Origin: Proteocatella sp041738345
GTDB taxonomy: Bacteria; Bacillota; Clostridia; Peptostreptococcales; Filifactoraceae
Length of the DNA: 64,000 nucleotides
Direction: 5' to 3'
Assembly: GCA_041738345.1 (NCBI GenBank)
Contig: JBGSPX010000016.1
Span: forward strand, 21,396-85,395
Shown here: positions 17,526-27,377 of the stretch, in pieces
Position numbering within the stretch: the stretch's first letter is position 1
How the letters are laid out: every line of letters starts with the position of its first letter
Notes under the pieces: model-generated
Database searches by the model: none
Told to the model about the DNA's origin: nothing
The model's input: the letters and a program-made list of their open reading frames with translations, nothing else
Position numbers and translations under genes: made by a program

Positions 17526-17733
17526 TGGTTTCAGCCACCCCCTTCACCATATATTATTTTTATATTATTTCACACTTAGGAATTTATTTCAATAGGATTA
17601 TTATAATTTGCACTTATTAAACTGTATATATTTTTTGATTTTTTTTATTTATTGACTCGTTTATATTTTTTTTATTTTTCGGTTTTCTATATTTCAAATT
17701 TGTGGTATTATAGTAAGTGTTGCTTACTAATAC

Positions 17734-17810
17734 GCATCCATAGCTCAGTTGGATAGAGCAGCGGCCTTCGAAGTCGCGTGTCAGGGGTTCGAATCCCTTT
17801 GGGTGCACCA
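17734..17810 (+). tRNA. tRNA-Arg (UCG)
   Basis: A 77-nt cloverleaf including encoded CCA. Acceptor GCATCCA pairs with TGGGTGC, D-stem GCTC/GAGC, anticodon stem GCGGC/GTCGC around loop CTTCGAA (anticodon TCG, reads CGA), T-stem AGGGG/CCCTT with TTCGAAT loop. A TATTAT -10-like box lies about 25 bases upstream. The minus-strand reading frame here is an artefact of the tRNA. Confidence 0.95.
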
Positions 17811-17884
17811 ATTATTCGGAAACTTCTATTCATGATTTGGATTTTTGTTTCCTATTTTATTTACTTTTTACTAGGAGGATTTAT

Positions 17885-18568
17885 ATGTCTCTAGTCTTGA
17901 TTGCAGATGACAACAAATTAATTGTTTCTATTTTAGATAATTATTGTAAAAAAGAAGGATACGATACCGTTTTAGCCTATGATGGAGAATCAGCCCTTGA
18001 ATCGTTTAATAAAGTTAAGCCTGATATAATTCTCCTAGATGTCATGATGCCTAAAAAAGATGGCTTTGAGGTTTGTCGAGAAATAAGAAAGATGTCTAAC
18101 ATCCCTATAATAATGATAACTGCCAGAGGCGAAGATTTCGAAAAAATCATGGGTCTTGATATCGGTGCCGATGATTATATAGTTAAACCATTTTCTCCTG
18201 GCGAAGTAATAGCTAGAATAAAAGCAATTCTAAGAAGACTTAGTTTTGGAGAAAAAGCTCCTAATATATTTTCATATGATAATTTAATTATAAACATAAA
18301 TGACTACAGTGTACTTATTGATAACAATATCGTCCCCTTAACTAAAAAAGAATTTGAATTATTCTGGACACTTGCAAGTAATAATACTAAAGCTTTCTCA
18401 AGAGATGTCCTTTTAAATACATTATGGGGATACAATTACTTTGGGGATACTAGAACCGTAGATTCTCATATAAAAAGACTCCGCTCAAAAATAGATACTT
18501 TTCCTCATCCAAAATGGGATATAAAGACCATTTGGGGTGTAGGTTATAAATTTGAAATTGTTGAATAA
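17885..18568 (+). CDS. OmpR-family response regulator (orphan)
   Basis: The protein has 227 residues from ATG at 17885, preceded by AGGAGG; the frame extends upstream to 17837 without a ribosome site. The receiver domain (1-115) has LIADDNKLIV, the phosphorylation Asp in IILLDVMMPKKDGF, and the conserved Lys in YIVKPFSPGEV. The winged-helix DNA-binding domain (130-225) ends TVDSHIKRLRSKI...IWGVGYKFE. No histidine kinase is adjacent, so its partner lies elsewhere. Own terminator follows. Confidence 0.92.
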   Translation: MSLVLIADDNKLIVSILDNYCKKEGYDTVLAYDGESALESFNKVKPDIILLDVMMPKKDGFEVCREIRKMSNIPIIMITARGEDFEKIMGLDIGADDYIVKPFSPGEVIARIKAILRRLSFGEKAPNIFSYDNLIININDYSVLIDNNIVPLTKKEFELFWTLASNNTKAFSRDVLLNTLWGYNYFGDTRTVDSHIKRLRSKIDTFPHPKWDIKTIWGVGYKFEIVE

Positions 18569-18578
18569 ATCTGAATTT

Positions 18579-18610
18579 TAGCCCCTAAGATAACTCTAGG
18601 GGCTATTTTA
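18579..18610 (+). terminator. Terminator after the response regulator
   Basis: A perfect nine-pair TAGCCCCTA / TAGGGGCTA stem is followed by TTTTATT. Confidence 0.85.
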
Positions 18611-18694
18611 TTACATTACTGTGACTTTTAACAATTTAATTTATAAAACAAAACAATTTTATGTTATAATATATTGGATTAGGAGGTTCTAAAT

Positions 18695-21169
18695 ATGGAC
18701 AAAGAAATAGAAAAAAACACAAAAAAGAAAAAGAAGAAAAAAATAAATTTTTTAAAATTATTCTCTTTAATACTTGCTTTTGTAATGATTATAGGTACCG
18801 TCTCAACTTTAGCTATGGCACTTGTTGTAATAAAAACAGCTGAACCTATAGATCCTACAAAAATTTCAGAGCAATTAGATGAGAGTTCCTTTATTTTTGA
18901 TGATAAAGGGGTCTTAATAGAAAAAATATCAAATGGAGAATACAGCAGTGTGGTTCCACTTCAGCAAATACCAAAAGATTTGCAAAATGCTGTAGTAGCA
19001 ATTGAAGATGAGCGTTTTTATGAACATAATGGCGTAGATATCAAAAGAGTTTTTGGAGCACTTTGGTATGATATCAAAACAATGAGCCTTGCTCAAGGTG
19101 CTTCTACAATAACTATGCAGGTTGCAAAAAATCTTTATACTACCATGGATAAAACTTGGACAAGAAAACTTAAAGATATATATTACGCGGTTGAGCTAGA
19201 AAAAGTATTAAGTAAAAACCAAATACTTCATGCTTATTTAAATACTATTGGTCTTGGAAGAGGAACTCGAGGGGTTCAGGCTGCGGCACATGTATATTTT
19301 AATAAAGATGTATCTGAATTGAATTTAGCTGAAAATGCTATGATTGCTGGAATAACTAAAAACCCATATAAATATTCCGTTTATATAACTGCTCCAATAA
19401 CCATAAACGATGATTTTAATAATATGCAGGTAAGTTTGATACCAAGCAATGAAGATACTCCTGAGCCTACAAGTGAAGATCTGCAAGTTTATAGCACGCT
19501 TTTAAGCAAAGGACTAATTTCTAATTTAGAATATAATCAGCTTCTTAAAAACGATTTCTATGTTAGAAAAGCAGTTTTAAACCCAGACTCAAAAGAAAGA
19601 CAAGAAGTTGTATTAAAAATGATGCTAAAAAATAATTATATTACTGAAGCTCAATATAATGAAGCTGTAAGTTATCCAATTGAAGTTAAGCTTGGTAAAA
19701 AGAAACAAACTAATATATCTTCTTATTTCGGAGATAAAGTTAAAGAAGAAACTATAACTGCATTAAAATCTGTCGGCTATTCTGACGAAGATGCTAATGA
19801 AATTTTATATAGTGGAGGACTTAGAGTTTACTCTACTTTAGACAGCAGAATTCAAGGCATTTTAGAAGATGAAATAAATAATCCTTCTAATTTCCCAGGA
19901 AGCAGAGTAGATGCAGATGGGATTCCTCAACCACAAGTTGCTTCTGTTATAATGGATCAATACACTGGTCAAGTAAAAGCATTAGTTGGAGGTAGAGGTA
20001 TAAGCGGTAGTAGAATATACAACAGAGCTCTTAATCCTCGTCAACCAGGTTCTTCTATAAAACCTCTTGCAGTATACCTCCCTGCACTAGAAAATGGTTT
20101 CACTGCTGCAAGCGGCATTGTGGATGAGCCTATAAAGAATGAAAAAGGACAGTATTGGCCTAAAAACTATGGTCGTTATGATGGACCTACAACTCTTAGA
20201 AATCTTGTAATAAAGTCTTCTAACGTAGGTGCTGTACAAGTAGCACAAAAGCTTGGTCCTGCTAAAATGATTGATTATCTTAAAAATATGGGCTTCTCTA
20301 CATTAGTTACTAGAAGTGATAATTCATCTATAAATGACGAGAATCTTTCTCTAGCACTAGGCGGAATGTCTAAAGGTGTTACTCCGCTTGATTTAACAGC
20401 TGCATATGCTGCTGTGGCTAATGCTGGAACTTATACTAAGCCTATATTTATAACTAAAATTGAAAATGCAAGTGGTACTGTACTTTATGAAAACAAACCT
20501 GAAACAAGACAAATTGCTTCCCCACAAGCCGCTTATATTATGACAGATATAATGAAAGATGTCGTAAATAGAGGAACCGGCGGAAGAGCTAGGGTTCGAA
20601 ACATGGTTACTGTGGGTAAAACAGGTACTACTAATGACGAAAAAGATATTTGGTTTTCAGGATATACTCCATACTACACAAGTGCACTTTGGATAGGAGA
20701 AGACCAACCTAAAGATTTAAATAAAACAAGTGATGTCCCATCAAGACTTTGGTCGAGAATAATGACAAGAGTCCATGAAAATCTTCCTAGTAAGAGTTTT
20801 GATGTACCATCTGGACTTACAAATGCTACTGTTTGTCAAGAAACTGGACTTTTAGCTGGTCCAAATTGCAGTAGAAAATATAGCGAATTATTCATGTCAG
20901 GCACAGCTCCATCAAAGGTATGTGATAACCATACTCCAATAGTTACTGAAGGTCTTTTAGATGATGAAAGTATTGAAAACGCAGCTGAAGATGATAAAAA
21001 GGATAAACCTGAAACAGAAGAAACGCAACCACCTGTAGATAATCCTACAGACACCGAACCACCTGTAGATAATCCATCTACAGAACAAGGAGAACCCACT
21101 GAGCCTTCAGTCCCAGAAACTCCACCACAAAACAATAATCAAAATGTAGATAACGGATTGTTCGGATAA
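18695..21169 (+). CDS. Class A penicillin-binding protein (PBP1A-type)
   Basis: This 824-residue bifunctional cell-wall synthase has a lysine-rich cytosolic start, one membrane helix at about 24-48, and a GT51 glycosyltransferase domain (AIEDERFYEHNGVD near 102, GASTITMQVAKNLY near 134, KVLSKNQILHAYLN near 170). The transpeptidase domain has the SxxK serine in GSSIKPLAVYL near 450, SSN near 510 and KTGTTN near 645. The last 80 residues are a Pro/Thr/Glu/Asp-rich low-complexity tail that repeats PPVDNP, typical of an extracellular spacer. AGGAGG upstream. Monocistronic. Confidence 0.96.
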   Translation: MDKEIEKNTKKKKKKKINFLKLFSLILAFVMIIGTVSTLAMALVVIKTAEPIDPTKISEQLDESSFIFDDKGVLIEKISNGEYSSVVPLQQIPKDLQNAVVAIEDERFYEHNGVDIKRVFGALWYDIKTMSLAQGASTITMQVAKNLYTTMDKTWTRKLKDIYYAVELEKVLSKNQILHAYLNTIGLGRGTRGVQAAAHVYFNKDVSELNLAENAMIAGITKNPYKYSVYITAPITINDDFNNMQVSLIPSNEDTPEPTSEDLQVYSTLLSKGLISNLEYNQLLKNDFYVRKAVLNPDSKERQEVVLKMMLKNNYITEAQYNEAVSYPIEVKLGKKKQTNISSYFGDKVKEETITALKSVGYSDEDANEILYSGGLRVYSTLDSRIQGILEDEINNPSNFPGSRVDADGIPQPQVASVIMDQYTGQVKALVGGRGISGSRIYNRALNPRQPGSSIKPLAVYLPALENGFTAASGIVDEPIKNEKGQYWPKNYGRYDGPTTLRNLVIKSSNVGAVQVAQKLGPAKMIDYLKNMGFSTLVTRSDNSSINDENLSLALGGMSKGVTPLDLTAAYAAVANAGTYTKPIFITKIENASGTVLYENKPETRQIASPQAAYIMTDIMKDVVNRGTGGRARVRNMVTVGKTGTTNDEKDIWFSGYTPYYTSALWIGEDQPKDLNKTSDVPSRLWSRIMTRVHENLPSKSFDVPSGLTNATVCQETGLLAGPNCSRKYSELFMSGTAPSKVCDNHTPIVTEGLLDDESIENAAEDDKKDKPETEETQPPVDNPTDTEPPVDNPSTEQGEPTEPSVPETPPQNNNQNVDNGLFG

Positions 21170-21199
21170 AAAAAAAGTGCCAATGGCACTTTTTTTTAC
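21168..21199. terminator. Bidirectional terminator between PBP and SpoU genes
   Basis: A run of A, GTGCC, AAT, GGCAC and a run of T form a symmetrical hairpin with T-tracts on both strands, serving two convergent genes. Confidence 0.92.
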
Positions 21200-21991
21200 T
21201 TATTTTTCTAAAGATTTATACATTACTATAGCTCCTGCTATTCCAACATTCAGTGATTCCGCTTTCCCATATATAGGTATATATATTCTTTCATCTGAAA
21301 TCTCAAGTATTGTTTTTGATACTCCATTTGCTTCATTTCCTAGAACTATTATACATTTTTCTTCATAATTTACTTTATCATAAGTTTTAGCATTTTCATC
21401 TAATGCTGTAGCAAGTATTTTAAATTTATTTTTTTTGAAATTTATTAAGTCCTCTTCTTCAATTTCAATTATAGGAATATATAAATTAGCTCCCATTGCT
21501 GATCTGCTGACCTTTGGCGAATATAAATCTACTGTTCCTTTAATTACAAATATAGCATCAAATCCAGCTGCATCTGCTGTTCTTATAAGTGTTCCTGCGT
21601 TTCCTGGGTCTTGAATTCTATCAAACAACAGAACTCTAGCTTTAGCTTTTTCATCAAACATATCTTTTGAATATTCTGGTATGCTTGTAACTGCTATAAT
21701 ACCTTGAGTATTTACTGTATCTGATAACTGACTAAAAATATTATCTTTTATTATTACTGCTATTTCTTTGTTTTTTTCATAAACAGTTCTATATGATTCT
21801 ATTTCATTGAGACTTTTCTCAGAAAAAGCTAATATTTCTAACTTTATATTAGCATCAAGAAGCTGCGTAACAGCTCTGAAACCTTCTATTATCATCAAAT
21901 TATATTTATCTCTATGTTTTTTGTTTTTTAAACTACTTATAAGTTTTATCTTTGAATTGTCTTTTGATTCAATTACTACTTTATTTAACAT
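21200..21991 (-). CDS. SpoU/TrmH-family RNA 2'-O-methyltransferase
   Basis: The protein has about 263 residues from ATG at 21991, overlapping the trkA end by 11 bases; a GTG at 22000 is possible. An N-terminal substrate-binding domain (KHRDKYNLMIIEGFRAV near residue 25) is followed by the SPOUT knot: QDPGNAGTLIRTADAAGFD near 145-163, VLGNEANGVS near 217, and IPIYGKAESLNVGIAGAI near 240-257. It is likely a 23S rRNA ribose methylase; the exact site cannot be told. Confidence 0.88.
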   Translation of the reverse strand: MLNKVVIESKDNSKIKLISSLKNKKHRDKYNLMIIEGFRAVTQLLDANIKLEILAFSEKSLNEIESYRTVYEKNKEIAVIIKDNIFSQLSDTVNTQGIIAVTSIPEYSKDMFDEKAKARVLLFDRIQDPGNAGTLIRTADAAGFDAIFVIKGTVDLYSPKVSRSAMGANLYIPIIEIEEEDLINFKKNKFKILATALDENAKTYDKVNYEEKCIIVLGNEANGVSKTILEISDERIYIPIYGKAESLNVGIAGAIVMYKSLEK

Positions 21992-22637
21992 GGTCTTCAC
22001 TTAACCTATTTAATTTTTTTATTTCTCCAATAACTACTAGTATATCTTTGGAATATACTATATCATCACTTACTGGTGATATATTAACATCATTGCCTCT
22101 TTTTATAGCCACTACATTTATTCCATATTTAGCTCTGAAATTTAACTCTAAAAGCGTTTTTCCATTCCATTTTTCATGAGCTATTATTTCAATTATAGAA
22201 TACTGTGGATCTAATTCTATGAATTCTAGCACATTCTTTGACACTAAATTGTGTGCAAGCCTTACTCCCATATCTCTTTCTGGAAAAATAACCCTGTCTG
22301 CACCTATTTTATAAAGCACTTTTGCTTGTAATTCATCTTTAGCTTTACAAACCACATAGTTTACTCCTAATTCTTTAACAACAATAGTAGTCATTATAGA
22401 AGCCTGTAAATCTGAAGCTATACTAACGATAGCTACATCATAATTTCTAATCCCTAAAGATTTTAAAGTTGACTCATCTGTAGCGTCAGCCTGGATTGCT
22501 TGAGTTACATTATCTGAAATATCCTGTATTATTTCCATATTGGAATCTATTGCTAAAACATCATGACCTAATCCATATAAGGTTTTTGCCACTGATGAAC
22601 CAAATCTTCCACAACCTATAACAACATATGAACTCAT
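21981..22637 (-). CDS. Potassium uptake regulatory subunit TrkA/KtrA
   Basis: This 218-residue cytosolic gating subunit has an RCK-N Rossmann domain with GCGRFGSSVAKTL near residue 8-20 and an acidic end of strand 2 (VLAIDSN). The RCK-C domain (about 135-215) is a known c-di-AMP site in several KtrA/KtrC proteins. AGGAGAAG precedes ATG. It is transcribed directly after the TrkH-like channel gene. Confidence 0.92.
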   Translation of the reverse strand: MSSYVVIGCGRFGSSVAKTLYGLGHDVLAIDSNMEIIQDISDNVTQAIQADATDESTLKSLGIRNYDVAIVSIASDLQASIMTTIVVKELGVNYVVCKAKDELQAKVLYKIGADRVIFPERDMGVRLAHNLVSKNVLEFIELDPQYSIIEIIAHEKWNGKTLLELNFRAKYGINVVAIKRGNDVNISPVSDDIVYSKDILVVIGEIKKLNRLSEDHVK

Positions 22638-22648
22638 ATTTTCTTCTC

Positions 22649-23971
22649 CTATAATATAACATTACCTTCTGGTAACTGATAATCAATTTTTTTGTCACGA
22701 CCCGCAAGTGCCATTACTATAGTAAGTGCCCCTACCCTTCCTGCAAACATAGTTAATATTAGTATAAACTTAGATATTCCTGTAAGCTTTGTAGTTATTC
22801 CTAGGGTAAGGCCCACTGTACCAAATGCAGAAACTACTTCAAATAGTATATCCATAAACTCCAGTTCTGGATTTGCTATACTTATAAACATAGCTCCTAA
22901 AGTTATAATAAAAAATGCTATTACTATTATAGTCATAGCTTTATTAACTATTGAATAATTTATACGTCTTCCATAAACTTCTACATCTTTATTTCTTACA
23001 AACGCTACCATAGTAAGTATTAAAACTGCTATAGTTGTTGTCTTAACTCCTCCAGCTGTAGATGCTGGTGAACCCCCTATAAACATCAAGATTAATGTGA
23101 AAAACTTACTACTATCTGTAAGTTTAGCCAGATCTATAGTATTAAATCCAGCAGTCCTTGGACTTACTGCTTGAAATGCACTAACTTTAAGCTTATTAGC
23201 CATACTCATATCTCCAATGGTTTCGGGATTACTATACTCTAGCCACAAGATTATCAATGTTCCAAAAATTAAAAGTATTGCCGTAACAGTTAGTGCTAAT
23301 TTAGAATGAAGACTCAATCTCTTTAATTTACGATTTGTCATGCAATCAAAAATAACAGTAAAACCTAGTCCTCCAAATATTATAAGCAGCATTATAGTTA
23401 CATTTATAATAGTGTTTGAATAAAATGCTGTCAACGAAGTAAAGTTCCCCATTATATCAAATCCTGCGTTACAAAATGCTGAAATTGAATGAAAAATTGA
23501 TTTTACGACTCCATCTCTTATTCCAAAAATAGGAATGAATTGCGTAGAAAGTAATAATGCTCCAATAAGTTCAATTATTATAGTTCCTAAAAATATATTT
23601 TTAGTTAAGTTTACTATTCCTTGGATTTTTTCTTGCCCAAGAGATTCTTTTATTAAAATTCTGTTTTTTATACCTATTTTTTTGCCAACAATTATAGCTC
23701 CAAATGTCGTTATTGTCATAAATCCAAGTCCTCCAACCTGAATTAATGATAAAATAACAAACTTTCCAAATGAAGACCAATAACTCCCTGTATCTAGCAC
23801 CACTAGTCCTGTAACACAAACTGCGGATGTCGCAGTAAACACCGAATCAATAAACGACGTTGACTCACCTTCTGCTGAAGATATCGGAAGCATCAATAAA
23901 AATGCCCCAAAAAGTATTATTCCCAAAAATCCAAGTACAATTATTTGAGCTGGGGAAATTCCCTTTTTCAC
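22649..23971 (-). CDS. Potassium uptake channel subunit TrkH/KtrB
   Basis: This 440-residue membrane protein has about ten membrane helices and the repeated pore loops of the SKT superfamily (TATSAVCVTGLVVLDTG near 47-63, SAFCNAGFD near 168, GGSPASTAGGVKTTT near 297, and SAFGTVGLTLGIT near 381). It starts with GTG six bases after AAGGAAGG. It partners with the adjacent TrkA/KtrA. Confidence 0.92.
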   Translation of the reverse strand: MKKGISPAQIIVLGFLGIILFGAFLLMLPISSAEGESTSFIDSVFTATSAVCVTGLVVLDTGSYWSSFGKFVILSLIQVGGLGFMTITTFGAIIVGKKIGIKNRILIKESLGQEKIQGIVNLTKNIFLGTIIIELIGALLLSTQFIPIFGIRDGVVKSIFHSISAFCNAGFDIMGNFTSLTAFYSNTIINVTIMLLIIFGGLGFTVIFDCMTNRKLKRLSLHSKLALTVTAILLIFGTLIILWLEYSNPETIGDMSMANKLKVSAFQAVSPRTAGFNTIDLAKLTDSSKFFTLILMFIGGSPASTAGGVKTTTIAVLILTMVAFVRNKDVEVYGRRINYSIVNKAMTIIVIAFFIITLGAMFISIANPELEFMDILFEVVSAFGTVGLTLGITTKLTGISKFILILTMFAGRVGALTIVMALAGRDKKIDYQLPEGNVIL

Positions 23972-24065
23972 CGTATAACCTTCCTTCTTAGTTAAATTGC
24001 ATTAATCATGCACAGACTATTATATCTCAAAAAAATTTTTTTTCAATACCTAATATTTAAATTAC

Positions 24066-24752
24066 TTAATTCACACAAATCTGACTATTAATATCTTGAT
24101 ATTTTTTATCCCCTATACCCTTAACATTTCTTATATCCTCTATAGAACTAAACTCACCATTTTCAGTTCTATAATCAATTATCCGTTGAGATAAAACTTC
24201 TCCTATACCCGTTAATTCTTGTAGTTCTTCTTTACTCGCTGTATTTATATTTAATTTACCGCTTTCTTGTGATTTTGCTTTATCAAGTTGTTTGTTATCA
24301 TGATTTTCAGTATCCTCACAATAATTAATAACTAGCGCTTCTCCCTTTGACGGAACTATATATTGAGCTCCATCCACTAGCTTTTGTGCCAAATTTATCG
24401 ATTCTCTATTTGCATTTTCAGTTAAGCCTCCTGCTTTTTCTATAGCTACACTAAGTCTATCACCTTCTTTAACTTCCACCAAAGATGGTTTTTCCACTGC
24501 ACCTATTATATCTACAAAAATAAATTCTTCTTTTATTTCACTAACATATGTATCGTTTTCGTTTTCTTCTTCAAAAATGTCATTATTGTTTAAATCAGCA
24601 CTTTCTGCTTCTTGAGTTTCTAATCCTTCTCCTATTTCATACTTATCTTCTTTCCCAAATATATTAAAAGCAAACATGATTATTATCATAATTACTGATG
24701 CTATAATAGTTATTTTCACTTTTTTAGAATCCACATCAAACTTAGAACTCAT
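24066..24752 (-). CDS. comEA: ComEA-like DNA-binding competence protein
   Basis: This 228-residue protein has one N-terminal membrane helix (about 14-32), an acidic linker, a SLBB domain (VDIIGAVEKPSLVEVKEGD near 75-95), and a C-terminal double helix-hairpin-helix (LNINTASKEELQELTGIGE and FSSIEDIRNVKGIGDKK). Membrane-anchored ComEA binds DNA outside the cell for uptake. No other com gene lies nearby. Confidence 0.9.
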   Translation of the reverse strand: MSSKFDVDSKKVKITIIASVIMIIIMFAFNIFGKEDKYEIGEGLETQEAESADLNNNDIFEEENENDTYVSEIKEEFIFVDIIGAVEKPSLVEVKEGDRLSVAIEKAGGLTENANRESINLAQKLVDGAQYIVPSKGEALVINYCEDTENHDNKQLDKAKSQESGKLNINTASKEELQELTGIGEVLSQRIIDYRTENGEFSSIEDIRNVKGIGDKKYQDINSQICVN

Positions 24753-24787
24753 GATACTTCCTCCTTAAAGCTTACAGAAAATATTAA

Positions 24788-24822
24788 AAGAGGAATCTAG
24801 ACTCTCTAGAAATTCCTCTTAG
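24788..24822 (-). terminator. Terminator after peroxiredoxin
   Basis: A long hairpin AAGAGGAAT...ATTCCTCTT with an inner TCTAGA pairing is followed by T-rich sequence on the minus strand. Confidence 0.7.
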
Positions 24823-24828
24823 TATAAA

Positions 24829-25470
24829 CTATTCTTCTATATTTTTATATATAAACCAATCCGATAAACTATATACGCCTCGTTCTTTATCCAGTTCTGG
24901 TAAATCGTCTTCACCTCTGTGAAATAATACTTTATCGCCAATTAATTCGTTTGAAGGCCAATTCGCTGGGGAAAAAACTTTTTTAATCGATGCCATTTTT
25001 AGAGCTTCTACCGTTCTAAGAATTTCATTTATGTTTCTTCCTATTTCTTTTGGATATTCAAGCATAGTTCTTACTTTTCCATTGTGGTCTACAATTATAA
25101 CAGCTCTTACTGATGCGGTATCATCTTCATTTGGATGAATCAGACCTAGCGTCTCAGAAACAACTCTTTTTTCATCATCTATTATAGGAAATTCTATTTG
25201 TACATGTAGATTTTTGTTTATCCAATCAATCCACTGTCTGTGAGACTCCAAGTTGTCTACACTCAATCCTATAAGTTCTACTCCCATTTCACTAAATCTT
25301 TTCTTTTTTTTCTGAAATGATACAAACTCAGTTGTGCAAACTGGTGTAAAATCTGCTGGATGACTAAAAAGTACAAACCATTTGCCTTGATAGTCTTCTG
25401 GTAAATTTACTACTCCGTTTGTAGTTTCTACTTTTAAACTAGGGAACTTATCTCTTAAAGCTAACTTCAT
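24829..25470 (-). CDS. 1-Cys (Prx6-type) peroxiredoxin
   Basis: The protein has 213 residues from ATG at 25470, seven bases after GGAGG; the longer frame to 25512 lacks a site. The peroxidatic cysteine lies in SHPADFTPVCTTEFVSF near residue 46, with the Arg of VRAVIIVDHNGKVR near 123. There is no second cysteine, so it is a 1-Cys type that needs an outside reductant. It removes hydrogen or organic peroxides in this anaerobe. Confidence 0.92.
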   Translation of the reverse strand: MKLALRDKFPSLKVETTNGVVNLPEDYQGKWFVLFSHPADFTPVCTTEFVSFQKKKKRFSEMGVELIGLSVDNLESHRQWIDWINKNLHVQIEFPIIDDEKRVVSETLGLIHPNEDDTASVRAVIIVDHNGKVRTMLEYPKEIGRNINEILRTVEALKMASIKKVFSPANWPSNELIGDKVLFHRGEDDLPELDKERGVYSLSDWFIYKNIEE

Positions 25471-25538
25471 AATGCACCTCCAAATTGTCCTTTTAATAAG
25501 ATTATACTCCAAAAAAGAATATAATGATATATTTCATA

Positions 25539-26135
25539 TTAATTTTCATAAAGTTCTTTATACTTGTCATAATTTTGCCTTACTATTTCTACATAATTTG
25601 CAGTTTCCTCATAAGGTATATTTTTCAAAGAGACTCCATCTTCTGAATATCTTTGATCTTTAAGCCACCTTCTAGTTACATTTATACCTGCATTATATGC
25701 CGCTGCAATCGTTTCAACCTCTTTAAACCGATCTTGTAAATACGCTATAAAAAACACACCATACATTATATTTACTTCAGGTTCAAAAAGATCTTCATAA
25801 GTATATTCATCTACTTTCATTTTGACACTAAGCCAATTAAACGTATCTTGTGTTATCTGCATAAGACCTCTAGCTCCCGCCTTCGATACTGCATCACTTT
25901 TAAAATTACTTTCCTGTTTAATGATTGCGTATACAAGATATTTATCCACGTTATATTCTTTACTGTATTTTTCAACTATTTTTTGATATCTTTCTGGATA
26001 TTGAGTCTCTTTTTTTATAAAATTATGCTCAAACTCTGCTAAAATTACAGTTAATCCTAAAATTACAGTTAATCCAACTCCAAATATCCTGAAATAATTT
26101 AGTTTTATTTTCTTTTTTCGCTTTTTCTTTTTCAA
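25539..26135 (-). CDS. Lytic transglycosylase (SLT domain)
   Basis: This 198-residue protein has a highly basic N-terminus, a membrane anchor (about 12-32), and a Slt70-type catalytic domain with the glutamate in AIIKQESNFKSDAVSKAGA near residue 70, GLMQITQDTFNW near 90, and AYNAG near 146. It cleaves peptidoglycan glycan strands outside the membrane. Confidence 0.92.
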   Translation of the reverse strand: MKKKKRKKKIKLNYFRIFGVGLTVILGLTVILAEFEHNFIKKETQYPERYQKIVEKYSKEYNVDKYLVYAIIKQESNFKSDAVSKAGARGLMQITQDTFNWLSVKMKVDEYTYEDLFEPEVNIMYGVFFIAYLQDRFKEVETIAAAYNAGINVTRRWLKDQRYSEDGVSLKNIPYEETANYVEIVRQNYDKYKELYEN

Positions 26136-26206
26136 AAATTTCCTCTTTCTAGCTAGTTTTAGTAATTTGTATCACTTTAATTTTAACATATAAATTCAAA
26201 TAAAAA

Positions 26207-26248
26207 AAGAACTCTCTAAAACATAATTTAATGTTTTAAAAAGTTCTT
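26207..26248 (-). terminator. Terminator after the LOR/SDH pair
   Basis: AAGAACT...AGTTCTT with an inner AAAACAT / ATGTTTT stem; seven A precede it on the plus strand, giving a T-tract on the minus strand. Confidence 0.8.
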
Positions 26249-26258
26249 AGGATTCATA

Positions 26259-27350
26259 TTATGTCAAAGCTCTTCCTACATGTTTAATAAAATCTTGAGT
26301 ATTTGTAACTATAGAAGTCGCTGTAAGTGTTCCTCTGTCTGCTAGCTTATTTACTGCAAATTCTTGAATGTCTACGGTATACATATATACAGGTCTTACA
26401 ACTCCATCAAACTCATTATATGATGCGGTCATATTTCCTGTAGCAATTGTAAATAATGCCGTAGAAACCATTATTATTGTAGAGGTTTTTCTAGCATGCT
26501 TTCTCATGGCATCTTGAGCCTCAGTTACGTCATTATATGTTCCTGGAAGCGTGAATCTATCTCTAATTGTTCCAGAAAGTACAAATGGTACATTACAATC
26601 TACGCAAGCTTTAATTATTCCATCTTTAACTTCACCGCTCTTAACTAGTGCTTCTATCGAGCCTGCTTCTCTTGCCATATTTATTGTACTATAATAATTT
26701 TTCATAGTTTGCTGTTCTTTTACAAAAACCTCTTGTCCCCATATAGTATCGAATATACCACATTCTAGGTCAAAAGCCGCTAAGCTTGTTCCGCATATTA
26801 TAGAATTTACATAACCTTCTCTAACAAGATTTTCTAAAGCAGATCTTGTATCTCTATCTAGACTTATAGCTGTTCCTAATACCCAAGTAACATAGCCATT
26901 CTTTTCTTTTTCATTTCTTAAAACATCATAAAGTTTTTCATAGTCAATTGAAAATGCAGTTTCTCTAGATCGTCCACTTCTAAAAGCAAATGTTTCACAG
27001 CCTTTTTCTTTAGCTTCAAATCCCTTATCATATACATAGATACCTTCACTTGCATCTTCAGCTCTTCCAATAGCAACCTTATCTCCTACGTTAAGGTTTC
27101 TAAGTTCTACAATTTTAAGGCTTTCTTTTCCTGGTTCGTCATTAACTACACAAGCCGAATCCATCCTACTTTGAGTTGCCAATATCCACTTTCCGTTCAC
27201 TTTGAAATATTCTGGAAACACTGAAAGAGCATGATAGTTCGATGGTGAAACCCCTTGTTTTTCAACCACTTCAAGCTTCACATTTGGCGCATTAACAAAG
27301 ATTTCTTTAGTAAAATCTGGTGCATTATATTTTGGTATATCAAATTTCAT
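26259..27350 (-). CDS. LOR/SDH-domain protein (TIGR00300-like), divergent paralogue
   Basis: This 363-residue protein shares its whole length with the gene just upstream and with the LOR/SDH conserved region found in archaeal ornithine cyclodeaminases and in the C-terminal half of cyanobacterial AgrE/ArgZ. A nucleotide-binding half is likely (VTWVLGTAISLDRDTRS, SIICGTSLAAFDLE). Where the sister and its relatives read GSIRDDGPLP, this copy reads GTIRDRFTLP, losing the second Asp and the Gly-Pro, so its activity may differ. Together the pair may act in ornithine/proline metabolism of a Stickland fermenter; that is inference. Confidence 0.75.
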   Translation of the reverse strand: MKFDIPKYNAPDFTKEIFVNAPNVKLEVVEKQGVSPSNYHALSVFPEYFKVNGKWILATQSRMDSACVVNDEPGKESLKIVELRNLNVGDKVAIGRAEDASEGIYVYDKGFEAKEKGCETFAFRSGRSRETAFSIDYEKLYDVLRNEKEKNGYVTWVLGTAISLDRDTRSALENLVREGYVNSIICGTSLAAFDLECGIFDTIWGQEVFVKEQQTMKNYYSTINMAREAGSIEALVKSGEVKDGIIKACVDCNVPFVLSGTIRDRFTLPGTYNDVTEAQDAMRKHARKTSTIIMVSTALFTIATGNMTASYNEFDGVVRPVYMYTVDIQEFAVNKLADRGTLTATSIVTNTQDFIKHVGRALT

Positions 27351-27377
27351 ATTCTAAACTCCTAGTCGTATCTGAAT

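Noticed and set aside
17617..17811. 64-codon minus-strand frame beginning MVHPKGFEPLTRDFEG
   Set aside because: It is the reverse complement of the tRNA-Arg gene, a well-known false annotation pattern.
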